NCBI GenBank assembly: GCA_036403235.1
Contig: DASWRI010000039.1
Location: 1 to 31,285 of the forward strand
Source of the DNA: JBGTFE01 sp036403235
GTDB lineage: Bacteria; Acidobacteriota; Blastocatellia; Pyrinomonadales; Pyrinomonadaceae
Direction: 5' to 3'
DNA length: 31,285 nt
Shown: in pieces, positions 23,367 to 31,285 of the stretch
Numbering within the stretch: the stretch's first letter is position 1
Layout of the letters: every line of letters begins with the position of its first letter
Program-made: the position numbers and the translations under genes
Notes under the pieces: model-generated
Database searches by the model: none
What the model was told of the DNA's origin: nothing
What the model saw: only the letters and a program-made list of their open reading frames with translations

Positions 23367-24179
23367 ATGAAAAATCGAATTGACGAGAAATTTAATCGAT
23401 TAAAATCCGAAAATCGCGGCGGTTTTATTCCTTTTATCGTCGCGGGCGACCCGAATCTGGAAACGACGAAAGGTTTGATTCTCAAGCTTGCCGAAAACGG
23501 CGCGAGCATCGTCGAGCTCGGCATTCCGTTTAGCGACCCGGTCGCCGACGGCGTGACGATTCAGGCTTCGGCCGAGCGCGCTTTAAGAGGAAACGTCAAT
23601 TTGAAAGAGATTTTGCAAATCGTCGCCGATGTCCGGCGGGAAAAATGCGAAGTTCCGATAATTTTGTTCAGCTATTACAACCCGATTTTGCAGTTTAATC
23701 TGGAAAACTTCGCCGCAAAAGCCAAAGACGCGGGCGTCGACGGAGTTTTGATAACCGATTTAGTACCGGAAGAAGCCGATGAGTTTAGAGAGATTTTAGC
23801 CCGCAAAGATTTGGCCTTGATAATGCTCGCCGCGCCGACTTCATCCGACGAAAGGCTCGAAAAAATCTGCGAAAAAGCGAGCGGGTTTGTTTACGCGGTT
23901 TCGCGCGCGGGCGTAACCGGCGCCAGAAACGATTTAAGCTCGGACGCGGAGAATTTAGTGAAACGCCTCAGAAAATTCACAAATTTACCGATTGCCGTCG
24001 GTTTCGGCATTTCAAACGTCGAACAAGTCGCTCAAACATGGAAATATGCCGACGCAGCCGTTGTCGGCTCGGCAATCGTGGCGGAAATCATAAAGCTCGC
24101 GCCGAATACGGACGAAGTAAATGAAAACATTGTCGGGAAAATAGGAGAGTTTGCAAAAAAACTTATTCCAAACATTTAA
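23367..24179 (+). CDS. trpA: Tryptophan synthase alpha chain
   Basis: 270 residues. Cleaves indole-3-glycerol phosphate and passes indole to TrpB. The catalytic pair is E50 (GASIVELGIPFSDP) and D61 (VADG). Other signatures are PIILFSYYNPILQF, GVDGVLITDLVPEEA, FVYAVSRAGVTGAR (loop 6) and VGFGISNVEQV. It is the last gene of the operon and converges on the WG-repeat gene with an 18-nt gap. I see no convincing intrinsic terminator. Confidence 0.97.
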   Translation: MKNRIDEKFNRLKSENRGGFIPFIVAGDPNLETTKGLILKLAENGASIVELGIPFSDPVADGVTIQASAERALRGNVNLKEILQIVADVRREKCEVPIILFSYYNPILQFNLENFAAKAKDAGVDGVLITDLVPEEADEFREILARKDLALIMLAAPTSSDERLEKICEKASGFVYAVSRAGVTGARNDLSSDAENLVKRLRKFTNLPIAVGFGISNVEQVAQTWKYADAAVVGSAIVAEIIKLAPNTDEVNENIVGKIGEFAKKLIPNI

Positions 24180-24197
24180 TTTATACAATTTTTGAAA

Positions 24198-25412
24198 TTA
24201 TTTTTTGTCCTGTTTTTCCCACTGAAATAAAGATTTGCCGCTCTTATTAATCCAACTAAAAAAGTTACCTTTGTGTACGCCAGCTAATCCATTAGTAAAC
24301 CAAACCTCAACTCGGTCAAATTGTGGAGCAATTACTCTCTTTCCATTTTTATTAATAAATCCCCAAGCAGATTTAGGCCTTTTTTCAGGCTTTTTTGGGG
24401 CTACATTTCCAACATAAACTGGAACTGAATTATCACCAATCATAACTGGAGCAAACCCTTCAGAGAACCAACTCGCTAAAGTAAATTGTGGTGAAATAAG
24501 CATTTGTCCTTTTTTGTTGATAAATCCCCATTTGTTATTAACTTCGACAGGTGCTAGTTCTTCCGAAAAGATACCTGCGTTTTTATATTTTGGATTAATA
24601 ACAAAATTTCCTTTAGCGTCAACAAATCCAACTTTGCTTGATATACTTTGGGAAACAAATCCATTGTTGGTACTCCAACTAACAGTATATGCGGGAAGGG
24701 GAAAATTAAATGAAGTACCTTCCCATTCTCTAAATCTGGAAACTAATTCGTCAACGCTTTCGGCTATAACTAAATTACTTTTAGCCGCGCCTGTGTATTT
24801 GCCCGATTTATCGATGAAATTATTTGTATATACTGTATCTTCCTGTTTTTCCGTTACAATTGCTATGCCATTGAAAAATGGACTTGCCTTTTCAAATTTC
24901 TGTTCAATTACAAATTCTCCGGTTTTATCAATAAAGCCGCATTTATCTTGACAAACTAAAGCTAAGCCTTCGGAAAATATAAGACTTTGCCCAATTTCTG
25001 ATTTGAGGTTAAAGCTGCGAAAATAAAAATGAGGAGAGATGATCATATTCTCTGATTTGTCAATAACTCCCCATAATCCATTGTCAATTCTCACAGCAGC
25101 GATTCCTTCTGAGAATCTCTGGGCTTCAAGATATTTTGGATTAATAACAAATTTGCCTTTTTCATCAATAAATCCGAATTTATTTTCAGCTTTAACTTTT
25201 GCTAGTCCATCTGAGAAAAATCCTGCTTCATCAAATTGCGGGGAGATAATAATCTGACCGGTTTTATTGATATATCCCCATTTGCCATCTAACTCAAAAG
25301 GAAAAAGTCCTATTTTAGTTTGCCCACTTACTTGATAAAAGGAATTTGCCGCAATTATAAAAAACAGTAAACCAGTTATTATTCTTGGTTTTGTTGACAA
25401 CCTCGAAAACAT
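24198..25412 (-). CDS. Secreted WG-repeat protein, A+T-rich
   Basis: 404 residues. A signal peptide (to about VSGQ, residue 31) is followed by about eight to nine WG repeats, each of the form 'KWGFINKKGQxxISPQFxxAxxFSEGLAPV'. WG-repeat proteins are found in bacteria and phages, usually without known function; some are surface or stress-linked. The gene is visibly richer in A+T than both neighbours, with AT-ending codons and few of the CGC/GCG codons that dominate trpA and hutU, which suggests horizontal acquisition. AAGGAG precedes the ATG. It lies between trpA and hutU. Confidence 0.85.
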   Translation of the reverse strand: MFSRLSTKPRIITGLLFFIIAANSFYQVSGQTKIGLFPFELDGKWGYINKTGQIIISPQFDEAGFFSDGLAKVKAENKFGFIDEKGKFVINPKYLEAQRFSEGIAAVRIDNGLWGVIDKSENMIISPHFYFRSFNLKSEIGQSLIFSEGLALVCQDKCGFIDKTGEFVIEQKFEKASPFFNGIAIVTEKQEDTVYTNNFIDKSGKYTGAAKSNLVIAESVDELVSRFREWEGTSFNFPLPAYTVSWSTNNGFVSQSISSKVGFVDAKGNFVINPKYKNAGIFSEELAPVEVNNKWGFINKKGQMLISPQFTLASWFSEGFAPVMIGDNSVPVYVGNVAPKKPEKRPKSAWGFINKNGKRVIAPQFDRVEVWFTNGLAGVHKGNFFSWINKSGKSLFQWEKQDKK

Positions 25413-25515
25413 ATTTTCTCCTTAAAATACTATGAGTTTGCTTCATCTACATTTCGCTAATAAACTTTTAGCATTAATGATTCTTTTTAACAATTAATTT
25501 TAGGAAAACTTACCC

Positions 25516-27165
25516 ATGAAACGTATTGTAAAAGCTCCGACCGGAACTGATTTGACCTGTAAAAACTGGCTTGCGGAAGCGGCCTTTAGAATGATTCAAA
25601 ACAATCTCGACCACGACGTCGCGTTTGACCCGGATAATTTAATCGTCTATGGCGGGCGCGGCAAAGCGGCGCGAAACTGGGAATCTTTCGACGCGATTCT
25701 GGAAAGCTTGAAAAATCTCGAAGCGGACGAAACTCTGCTCGTCCAGTCGGGAAAGCCGGTTGGGGTTTTCAAAACTCATACGGACGCGCCGAGAGTGCTT
25801 CTTGCCAACTCGAATATCGTTCCGCATTGGGCGACGCAGGAAAATTTTGATAAATGGGAGCGCGCCGGTCTGATAATGTATGGGCAGATGACCGCCGGAA
25901 GCTGGATTTATATCGGAACGCAGGGCATTTTGCAGGGAACTTACGAAACTTTCGGAAGTCTCGCGCGCCAGAACGGCTGGGGAAATCTCGCCGGAAAATT
26001 TGTCCTGACCGCCGGCCTCGGCGAAATGGGCGGAGCGCAGGCGCAGGCGATTACGTTTAACGGCGGCGTCGGGCTTTTGGTCGAAGTCGACCGCTGGCGC
26101 ATCGACCGTCGTTTGCAGTTAAAACAAGTCGATTTGGCGACCGAAGATTTAGACGAAGCGCTCGAAATGGTAAAGGAATTTACCGGAAAAAAAGAAGCCA
26201 AATCAATCGCCCTGCTCGGCAATGCCGCCGAAATTCACTGGCGTATTCTCGAAAGGGGAATTGTTCCCGATGTCGTTACCGACCAGACTTCGGCGCACGA
26301 CGTGCTTTACGGTTATATTCCCGAAGGCTTGTCGGTCGAAGAAGCCGCCGAGCTTAGAAAAGCGGACGAAACGCAATACACGAAACGGGCGATGGATTCG
26401 ATGGGCCGGCACGTCGAGGCGATGCTCGAATTTCGGAGGCGCGGCGCGATTGTTTTCGATTACGGAAACAATATACGGCAGAGAGCAAAAGACAGCGGCG
26501 TCGAAAATGCGTTTGATTATCCGGGCTTTGTTCCCGCATACATTCGACCGCTTTTCTGCGAGGGCAAAGGCCCTTTCCGCTGGGTCGCGCTTTCGGGCGA
26601 CCGCGAAGACATCTACAAAACCGACGAAGCGATTATGAATCTTTTTCCCGAAAACGACCATCTGACGCGCTGGCTGACGCTTGCCGGGGCGCAGGTCGAG
26701 TTTCAGGGACTTCCGGCCAGAATCTGCTGGCTCGGCTACGGCGAACGCGCTAAAGCCGGACTCAAATTAAACGAGATGGTCGCGAGCGGCGAGCTGAAAG
26801 CGCCAATCGTCATCGGCCGCGACCATCTCGACTGCGGCTCGGTCGCTTCGCCCAACCGCGAAACCGAAGCGATGAAGGACGGCTCGGACGCTATCGCCGA
26901 CTGGGTTTATCTCAACGCCATGATAAACGCCGTCGGCGGCGCGACGTGGGTTTCGCTTCATCACGGCGGCGGCGTCGGCATCGGCTATTCGCTCCACGCC
27001 GGACAGGTCATCGTCGCCGACGGCACGCCCGAAGCCGCCCGCCGAATCGAACGGGTTTTGACAACCGACCCCGGAATGGGCGTCATCCGCCACGCCGACG
27101 CCGGTTACGAGAAAGCGATTGAATTTGCCGAAAGAAATAATGTGCAAATTCCGATGATGAAATGA
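25516..27165 (+). CDS. hutU: Urocanate hydratase
   Basis: 549 residues; the family is about 555. Second enzyme of histidine degradation: converts urocanate to imidazolonepropionate using tightly bound NAD+ as an electrophile. The conserved blocks LMYGQMTAGSWIYIGTQGILQGTYETF, GLGEMGGAQ (NAD-binding), QTSAHD, and the catalytic Cys at residue 404 in LPARICWLGYGER are all present, as are GSVASPNRETEAMKDGSDAIADW and SLHHGGGVGIG. No other hut gene adjoins it. The only possible partner in the window is the formimidoylglutamase-like gene at 17.8 kb. Confidence 0.97.
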   Translation: MKRIVKAPTGTDLTCKNWLAEAAFRMIQNNLDHDVAFDPDNLIVYGGRGKAARNWESFDAILESLKNLEADETLLVQSGKPVGVFKTHTDAPRVLLANSNIVPHWATQENFDKWERAGLIMYGQMTAGSWIYIGTQGILQGTYETFGSLARQNGWGNLAGKFVLTAGLGEMGGAQAQAITFNGGVGLLVEVDRWRIDRRLQLKQVDLATEDLDEALEMVKEFTGKKEAKSIALLGNAAEIHWRILERGIVPDVVTDQTSAHDVLYGYIPEGLSVEEAAELRKADETQYTKRAMDSMGRHVEAMLEFRRRGAIVFDYGNNIRQRAKDSGVENAFDYPGFVPAYIRPLFCEGKGPFRWVALSGDREDIYKTDEAIMNLFPENDHLTRWLTLAGAQVEFQGLPARICWLGYGERAKAGLKLNEMVASGELKAPIVIGRDHLDCGSVASPNRETEAMKDGSDAIADWVYLNAMINAVGGATWVSLHHGGGVGIGYSLHAGQVIVADGTPEAARRIERVLTTDPGMGVIRHADAGYEKAIEFAERNNVQIPMMK

Positions 27166-27257
27166 AAAACCTTACCAGTATTATTTATGAATATACGGGC
27201 GGCAACAAATACGAAAAGGTCGGTCATAATATCGAAGCCGGTTTAAGTGTTAATTAA
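27162..27257 (+). CDS. Possible 31-residue ORF coupled to hutU
   Basis: The ATG overlaps the hutU stop (ATGA) and the frame runs 31 codons to TAA at 27255-27257, just before the hutU terminator. The product (MKNLTSIIYEYTGGNKYEK...) has no recognised domain. It may be a remnant of a larger gene or chance coding; only the ATGA overlap supports it. Confidence 0.25.
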   Translation: MKNLTSIIYEYTGGNKYEKVGHNIEAGLSVN

Positions 27258-27276
27258 ACTATTAAGAAAGAAAAAA

Positions 27277-27310
27277 AGGCGCGTCTCCATTGCAGACGCG
27301 CCTCTTTTTT
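27277..27310. terminator. Bidirectional intrinsic terminator after hutU
   Basis: AGGCGCGTCT (27277-27286) pairs with AGACGCGCCT (27294-27303) around a 7-nt loop. T6 follows on the plus strand (27305-27310) and an A-run precedes it, so it can also serve the convergent lipoprotein gene. Confidence 0.92.
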
Positions 27311-27326
27311 ATTTTTATGGTTTGAA

Positions 27327-28040
27327 TTAGTTGTTGCTCGCGCCGCCGCTGTACATTTCAAAGCTGCCCCAGATGCCGTCGATGGTCGCTTCTTTGGTTG
27401 CAAAGCTGGCTTCGTCGGTGAAGACGAACATCACGTAATTATCGGTTACGTCCGTTCCGACGAGAACTTTAACTTTTGATTTTTTGCCTTCCGAGTCGAC
27501 CGAATTGCCTTCGGCGAGCGCATAGTTATCGCCTTCGCCTTTTAATTCACCGGCCGTCAATTTTTCGCCCATTGCGCTCCATGCGGCTTCGGCGCGTTTG
27601 AGCAAATCTTCTTTGGTCAAAGTCTGGTCTTTAAAGGCATAGACGATGATTCCGATGTCGTCGGGCGTCTGCGCGACAAATGTGTCAACGCCGCCTTCGC
27701 TCGTCGAATCGCCTTTCGTGCCTTCGGGAACCTGGAAGCCGTAGCCTCTGACTTCGTCAACGACGTCAATCCAATTGGCCGGAATCGTCGCTTTGGTCGT
27801 CGGTTTCTTGGCGTCGCCGGCCGGTTTCTGCGATTTTTCGTCTTTCAATTCGGTTTTCGGCGCCGGAGCGGTCGAATTAGAATTACTCGTCGTATTGGCA
27901 GTTTTGTTAGCCGTGTTGGCGGTATTCGCCGTGTTGGTCGTATTCGCCGGTTTGGTGGCATTATTGGCAGCACCGCCGCCGCAGCCGGCGACTCCTAAAG
28001 CTGTTAGCGCAAAAGCGGACAGCAAAAATTTATTTTTCAT
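27327..28040 (-). CDS. Lipoprotein with Asn/Thr/Ala-rich linker
   Basis: 237 residues. A lipobox (LTALGVAGC) puts the acylated Cys at residue 20. A low-complexity linker built on the repeat TANTAN (about 30-60) and a Lys/Pro stretch lead to a C-terminal globular domain (about 88-230, starting ATIPANWIDVVDEVRGYGFQV) with FVAQTPDDIGIIVYAFKD and VTDNYVMFVFTDEASF. The protein is probably tethered to the outer membrane or periplasm. The globular part resembles small lipid-anchored domains of unknown function. AGGAAG lies upstream of the ATG. It is followed by the shared terminator. Confidence 0.8.
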   Translation of the reverse strand: MKNKFLLSAFALTALGVAGCGGGAANNATKPANTTNTANTANTANKTANTTSNSNSTAPAPKTELKDEKSQKPAGDAKKPTTKATIPANWIDVVDEVRGYGFQVPEGTKGDSTSEGGVDTFVAQTPDDIGIIVYAFKDQTLTKEDLLKRAEAAWSAMGEKLTAGELKGEGDNYALAEGNSVDSEGKKSKVKVLVGTDVTDNYVMFVFTDEASFATKEATIDGIWGSFEMYSGGASNN

Positions 28041-28151
28041 TTCATTTATCTTCCTGTTTTTTTTAATTTAAATACTTAAGCGGGACGCTTGATAATATGG
28101 CACGAACTCAAAAGTTCTTCAAATGTGAAAATTATTTTTCTTCGTGCCTGC

Positions 28152-28203
28152 AAAAAAATATCGGGCGCTTTGTTTTATTGAATTATAAAAATACGACGCC
28201 CGA
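28152..28203 (-). terminator. Intrinsic terminator of the short lipoprotein gene
   Basis: On the minus strand TCGGGCG (28203-28197) pairs with CGCCCGA (28167-28161). After two nucleotides a seven-T tract follows (28158-28152). The loop is long (29 nt), so efficiency is uncertain. Confidence 0.65.
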
Positions 28204-28236
28204 AAATAGGGTTGGGTTTTCGTAAAATTGGCGAGT

Positions 28237-28647
28237 TTATTCAGCCACCGTGATTGTCGCTGATTTGCTGTCTTTCTTTTCGCCTGAATCATTAATCATA
28301 TCGGCGGTCAGCTTGTAGCTTCCGGCGGGCATGCCTTCGCCGGTCGGTAGCGAATAACTGGCCGCGCCGTCGCCGTCAATGTCGACCGAGACTTCCGAGC
28401 CTTTTAAGGTTTCGCCTTTCGGGCCGGCAAGCGAAAGTTTGACTTTTACTTTGCCGGGATTGTTAGAAACCAACGCCTTACCGTAAATCGTGTCGCCGAC
28501 TTTATAGCTGGAAGTTTCTTCTTTTCCGGCCTGGTCTTTGTAAGTTTTCAAGCTGCTCAAATTGGCGGTGCTGAAGCTGCATCCCTGTGCGATTATAAGG
28601 AAAAGCGCAAAGGTAACCGCAATCGTAATTATTCCGAATTTTTTCAT
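28237..28647 (-). CDS. Short lipoprotein with Ig-like beta domain
   Basis: 136 residues. The lipobox LIIAQGC gives an acylated Cys at 23, followed by a short linker (SFSTANLSSLKTYKD) and a beta-rich domain (about 45-134: TSSYKVGDTIYGKALVSNN, VKVKLSLAGPKGETLKG, ASYSLPTGEGMPAGSYKLTADMIND). The last part resembles small Ig-like or filament-like lipoproteins common in this phylum. Function unknown. It is monocistronic, with a terminator downstream. It is not homologous to its neighbour at 27.3 kb beyond being a lipoprotein. Confidence 0.78.
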   Translation of the reverse strand: MKKFGIITIAVTFALFLIIAQGCSFSTANLSSLKTYKDQAGKEETSSYKVGDTIYGKALVSNNPGKVKVKLSLAGPKGETLKGSEVSVDIDGDGAASYSLPTGEGMPAGSYKLTADMINDSGEKKDSKSATITVAE

Positions 28648-28853
28648 TATGTAAATCCTCTAAATTTTCGTGATTTTGTGGGAAAAGCGTCGGTGAACGA
28701 AATCCCTTGAGTGAGTCTATAGATATGCTGTGGATTAAGCAATGAAACTTACCGATAATTCGCGAGTTTTATAAAATATTTTTTGCCAGGCAGATTTATT
28801 TAAAGACATTCGAGCGTTTTTAGTTTATAGTTATTGGCAAAAAGGAGAAATAT

Positions 28854-29297
28854 ATGCCGGATAATACTGCAAAGATGTATTCATACACGGTCAATTGCGA
28901 CGGAGATTCAGCCATTTTCGACTATGTCGAGCAAAACGGAAGTCCGCTGATTTCGATGTTCGGAATAATAGATGAGGAAGGACAGTGGGCGGAAGCGCCA
29001 TTTGGTATCACCATCGTTAATTTTGCCAAACACGGCGACGGCGGCGTTCTGATAACGCTGGCGGCGACGCCTTTCAGTGATGACCCGAGTATGGGCGGCG
29101 AAGATTTTGCTTTGACGCTCGTTTTTAATTCGCAGATAGACTGGACTCAGCCGCTTCCGCTCGATAAATTCTCAACCGACGGGAGCGTTTATACAGTCAA
29201 TAACTGGAACATTGTAGAAGGCGGCACTATCCAGCATTTTCAGGTCACATCGCTTTCGTTAGACGTTAATGATGAAAGAGTGAAAACTGGATACTGA
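28854..29297 (+). CDS. Hypothetical acidic cytoplasmic protein
   Basis: 147 residues with no signal peptide or TM segment, net acidic, with alternating hydrophobic strands (YSYTVNCDGDSAIFDYVEQ, LISMFGIIDEEGQW, FGITIVNFAKHGDGGVLITLAATPF, FALTLVFNSQIDW). It looks like a small beta-sandwich. The family is not recognised. A strong AAGGAG lies 7 nt before the ATG, which supports real translation. It stands alone between the lipoprotein and metalloprotease genes. Confidence 0.7.
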   Translation: MPDNTAKMYSYTVNCDGDSAIFDYVEQNGSPLISMFGIIDEEGQWAEAPFGITIVNFAKHGDGGVLITLAATPFSDDPSMGGEDFALTLVFNSQIDWTQPLPLDKFSTDGSVYTVNNWNIVEGGTIQHFQVTSLSLDVNDERVKTGY

Positions 29298-29421
29298 AAA
29301 TCGTTTCCACATACGGATAAAATATTTTTTGAGTTGGCAAGGTGAATTGCAAACATTGCGCAATCGACTTTGCTAAGGCTTTCAAATTGTCTATAATTCC
29401 ACGTCAAACAGAAACTCCAAA

Positions 29422-31285
29422 ATGAAAAGCGTTAATATTTATTCGTTTATTTCGTCGAGAAAATCAATTTGTTTTATCCTTTTATGTCTCCTTGCCATCG
29501 TTTTGATGTGGCGCTCAGGCGAGATTCTGGCGCAAAAAGACGCAGGCGAAACGTTAACGAGCGGGAAATTTGTCGATTCAAAGGCTTTCTCCGAGTTTGA
29601 TGAATGGATAAAGCTGTATTTGGACGGAAATTTCGCGGGCGAGCGCGAGTTTATCAAATCCGGCGAGGAAATCGCCCGCAAACGCCGCGAATTATTTAAG
29701 GAATTGATTCGAACAAATCCTGAAAAGGCGATAAAAACGTCTGTTTCGAAAGAAATTCAAAATCGCCTGCCGGTGGAAATCACACAATTTTTGGAGAAGG
29801 AAATCAGCGCACGCGGCGATTTTAACGTTTACGCGATTGACGAATTCGATTCGGCAAATCATCAAACCGAGCGCGAATTTGTCGTCGGCGATTCGCGATA
29901 CGAGGCTTTTGTATACGGCCGGAAAGAGTCGATGACGACGAAGCTCGATATTGCTTTACGCGGAATTGTGCTTGACCGTTCGATGGCGGTCGATGAAAAT
30001 TCAATTCGGAAACTTTCGCCCTCCGAGCTGGCGGCGCGGAATATTAAAGCTGATAAATTCGGGGAAAATAGAATTGTGGCCGAAGTTGGCGGAAACCTCA
30101 TTTATTTTGCCGACGAGAGAAAATTTGAAGACTTTGTGCAGGAGTCGATTAACCGTGAGACGAAGATTTCGCCGTTGCGTTCCGAAATTTCGCCGTGGAC
30201 GGAAGGCGCGAAGACGCTTCTATTTATACGCATCGATTTTCCGGACCGTCCGGGCGAGCCGACCGACAGATTTCATCAGCCTTTGACCGAAGGATTGGCG
30301 CAGAATTTGATAGACAATACGGTAAATCAGTTTTATATCGATAATTCGTATCAAAAAACTTCGCTTCGTGCGACCGTCACGCCGGTCGTCAGGATGCCGC
30401 AGCCGCAGACGGCTTATCCGCGCGAAAATTTAATCGGTTTGATTACCGATGCGCGCAATGCGGCGCGCGCGGCGGGTTTTGAAACGAATAATTACAATCT
30501 CGATTTGGTTGCGTTCAGCTATTCGGATATGTATACGTTTTCGGGAATTTCGCCGATTGCCAATAAGGGAGCGCTTCTAAACGGCTCGTTTACGTTTAAG
30601 ACCGTCACGCACGAGCTCGGTCACGAATACGGTCTGATGCACGCAAATCTCTGGCGCACGTCCGACGGAACGATTATCGGCGAAGGCGCAAACGTCGAAT
30701 ACGGCGATGATTTCGATATGATGGGGAGAGGCGCGACGCAGGAAACGCATTTTAACGCGAGCTATAAGCGAACTCTCGACTGGCTGACCGAAGAAAATGT
30801 TCAAACGGTGGCGCAAAACGGCGTCTATCGCGTTTTCGCATTTGATTCGAGCGCCGCACAGCCGCAGGGCATTCGCGCATTGAAAATTAAAAAAGACCCG
30901 ACAAAAGATTACTGGATAGAATTCCGACAGCAGATAACGAGCGTGCCGAGTTTGTTGGACGGCGCGCTTATCAGGTGGGATTCACCGTTTGAGGGTTATC
31001 GGCGAACACAGCTTCTGGATATGAATCCGGCGACGACTAGTTTGACGGACGCTTCGCTCTTAATCGGCCAGAGTTTTTCCGACGACGCGAGCGGAATAAA
31101 AATCACTGTTTTGGGCAAGGGCGGCACGACGCCCGAAAGTCTGGACATAAAAGTCGAGTTTAATTATTCGATTATCAACGGCGCGCGGTTCGATTTTGAT
31201 GGCGATGCCAAAACCGACGTTTCAATCTTTCGCCCAACGGTCGGCGAATGGTGGTATCTGCGCAGCTCGGATAATCAAAACCACG
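29422..31285 (+). CDS. Secreted gametolysin-like (M11) metalloprotease with FG-GAP repeats, 5' part
   Basis: The frame opens at ATG 29422 and is still open at the window end (621 codons visible). An N-terminal hydrophobic signal (about residues 13-36, before AQKDAG) is followed by a long pro-region. The zinc site is HELGHEYGLMH (H397, H401 and H407, with E398 catalytic), with the M11-like continuation ANLW and a Met-turn EYGDDFDMMGRG (M433-M434) and HFNASYKRTLDWL. After the catalytic domain the last visible residues, FDFDGDAKTDVSIFRPTVGEWWYLRSS, begin an FG-GAP repeat of the same type as in the 2.6-5.9 kb protein. It is probably an extracellular protease, truncated here by the window edge. 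Confidence 0.88.
   Translation, partial: MKSVNIYSFISSRKSICFILLCLLAIVLMWRSGEILAQKDAGETLTSGKFVDSKAFSEFDEWIKLYLDGNFAGEREFIKSGEEIARKRRELFKELIRTNPEKAIKTSVSKEIQNRLPVEITQFLEKEISARGDFNVYAIDEFDSANHQTEREFVVGDSRYEAFVYGRKESMTTKLDIALRGIVLDRSMAVDENSIRKLSPSELAARNIKADKFGENRIVAEVGGNLIYFADERKFEDFVQESINRETKISPLRSEISPWTEGAKTLLFIRIDFPDRPGEPTDRFHQPLTEGLAQNLIDNTVNQFYIDNSYQKTSLRATVTPVVRMPQPQTAYPRENLIGLITDARNAARAAGFETNNYNLDLVAFSYSDMYTFSGISPIANKGALLNGSFTFKTVTHELGHEYGLMHANLWRTSDGTIIGEGANVEYGDDFDMMGRGATQETHFNASYKRTLDWLTEENVQTVAQNGVYRVFAFDSSAAQPQGIRALKIKKDPTKDYWIEFRQQITSVPSLLDGALIRWDSPFEGYRRTQLLDMNPATTSLTDASLLIGQSFSDDASGIKITVLGKGGTTPESLDIKVEFNYSIINGARFDFDGDAKTDVSIFRPTVGEWWYLRSSDNQNH

Overview
The window reads as a chromosomal segment of an Acidobacteriota genome, most likely class Blastocatellia (Pyrinomonadaceae-like). 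This rests on an acidobacterial VWFA-related secreted protein, secreted proteins with FG-GAP/VCBS repeats of the type 'DxDGDGxxDxAVxRPSxGxWY', short lipoproteins, and the order thrS-infC-rpmI-rplT-pheS-pheT-zapA. I assigned taxonomy by family resemblance only. I see no transposase, integrase, prophage or CRISPR array.

Layout. 1-6.9 kb holds envelope and secreted proteins: the end of a LITAF-like zinc-ribbon membrane protein, a VWA protein, a two-TM coiled-coil protein, a large FG-GAP protein and a basic secreted protein. A promoter-hairpin-U-tract unit at 2393-2502 looks like a small RNA gene. 6.9-16.3 kb is a minus-strand translation and division cluster. In transcription order it runs tRNA-Val(GAC), a branched leader RNA, thrS, infC (apparent ATC start), rpmI, rplT, a VOC-family gene, pheS, pheT (short form without the EMAPII-like domain), a zapB-like gene, zapA, a probable 6S RNA and a YmdB-type metallophosphoesterase. 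16.3-18.8 kb carries a HAD phosphatase, a voltage-gated-type channel with an unusual filter, and an arginase/formimidoylglutamase-family protein with altered metal ligands.

18.77-24.18 kb is a tryptophan operon, trpD-trpC-DUF2127-trpF-trpB-trpA. It is preceded by what looks like a complete ribosome-mediated attenuator: a promoter, a 28-residue leader peptide with tandem Trp codons, an antiterminator and an intrinsic terminator. trpE and trpG are not in the window. After it come an A+T-rich WG-repeat protein, hutU (urocanate hydratase), two lipoproteins, an unknown small protein, and the start of a gametolysin-like (M11) secreted metalloprotease whose C-terminus begins the same FG-GAP repeats as the 2.6-5.9 kb protein.

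A second layer runs through the window. At least nine places, mostly gaps of the thrS-zapA cluster and two inside pheT, carry degenerate tandem repeats with a 7- or 8-nt period. The unit differs at each locus, but most loci have two mutually complementary arms. The best candidates for undescribed biology are this repeat family, the trp attenuator, the thrS leader and the 2.4 kb small RNA.
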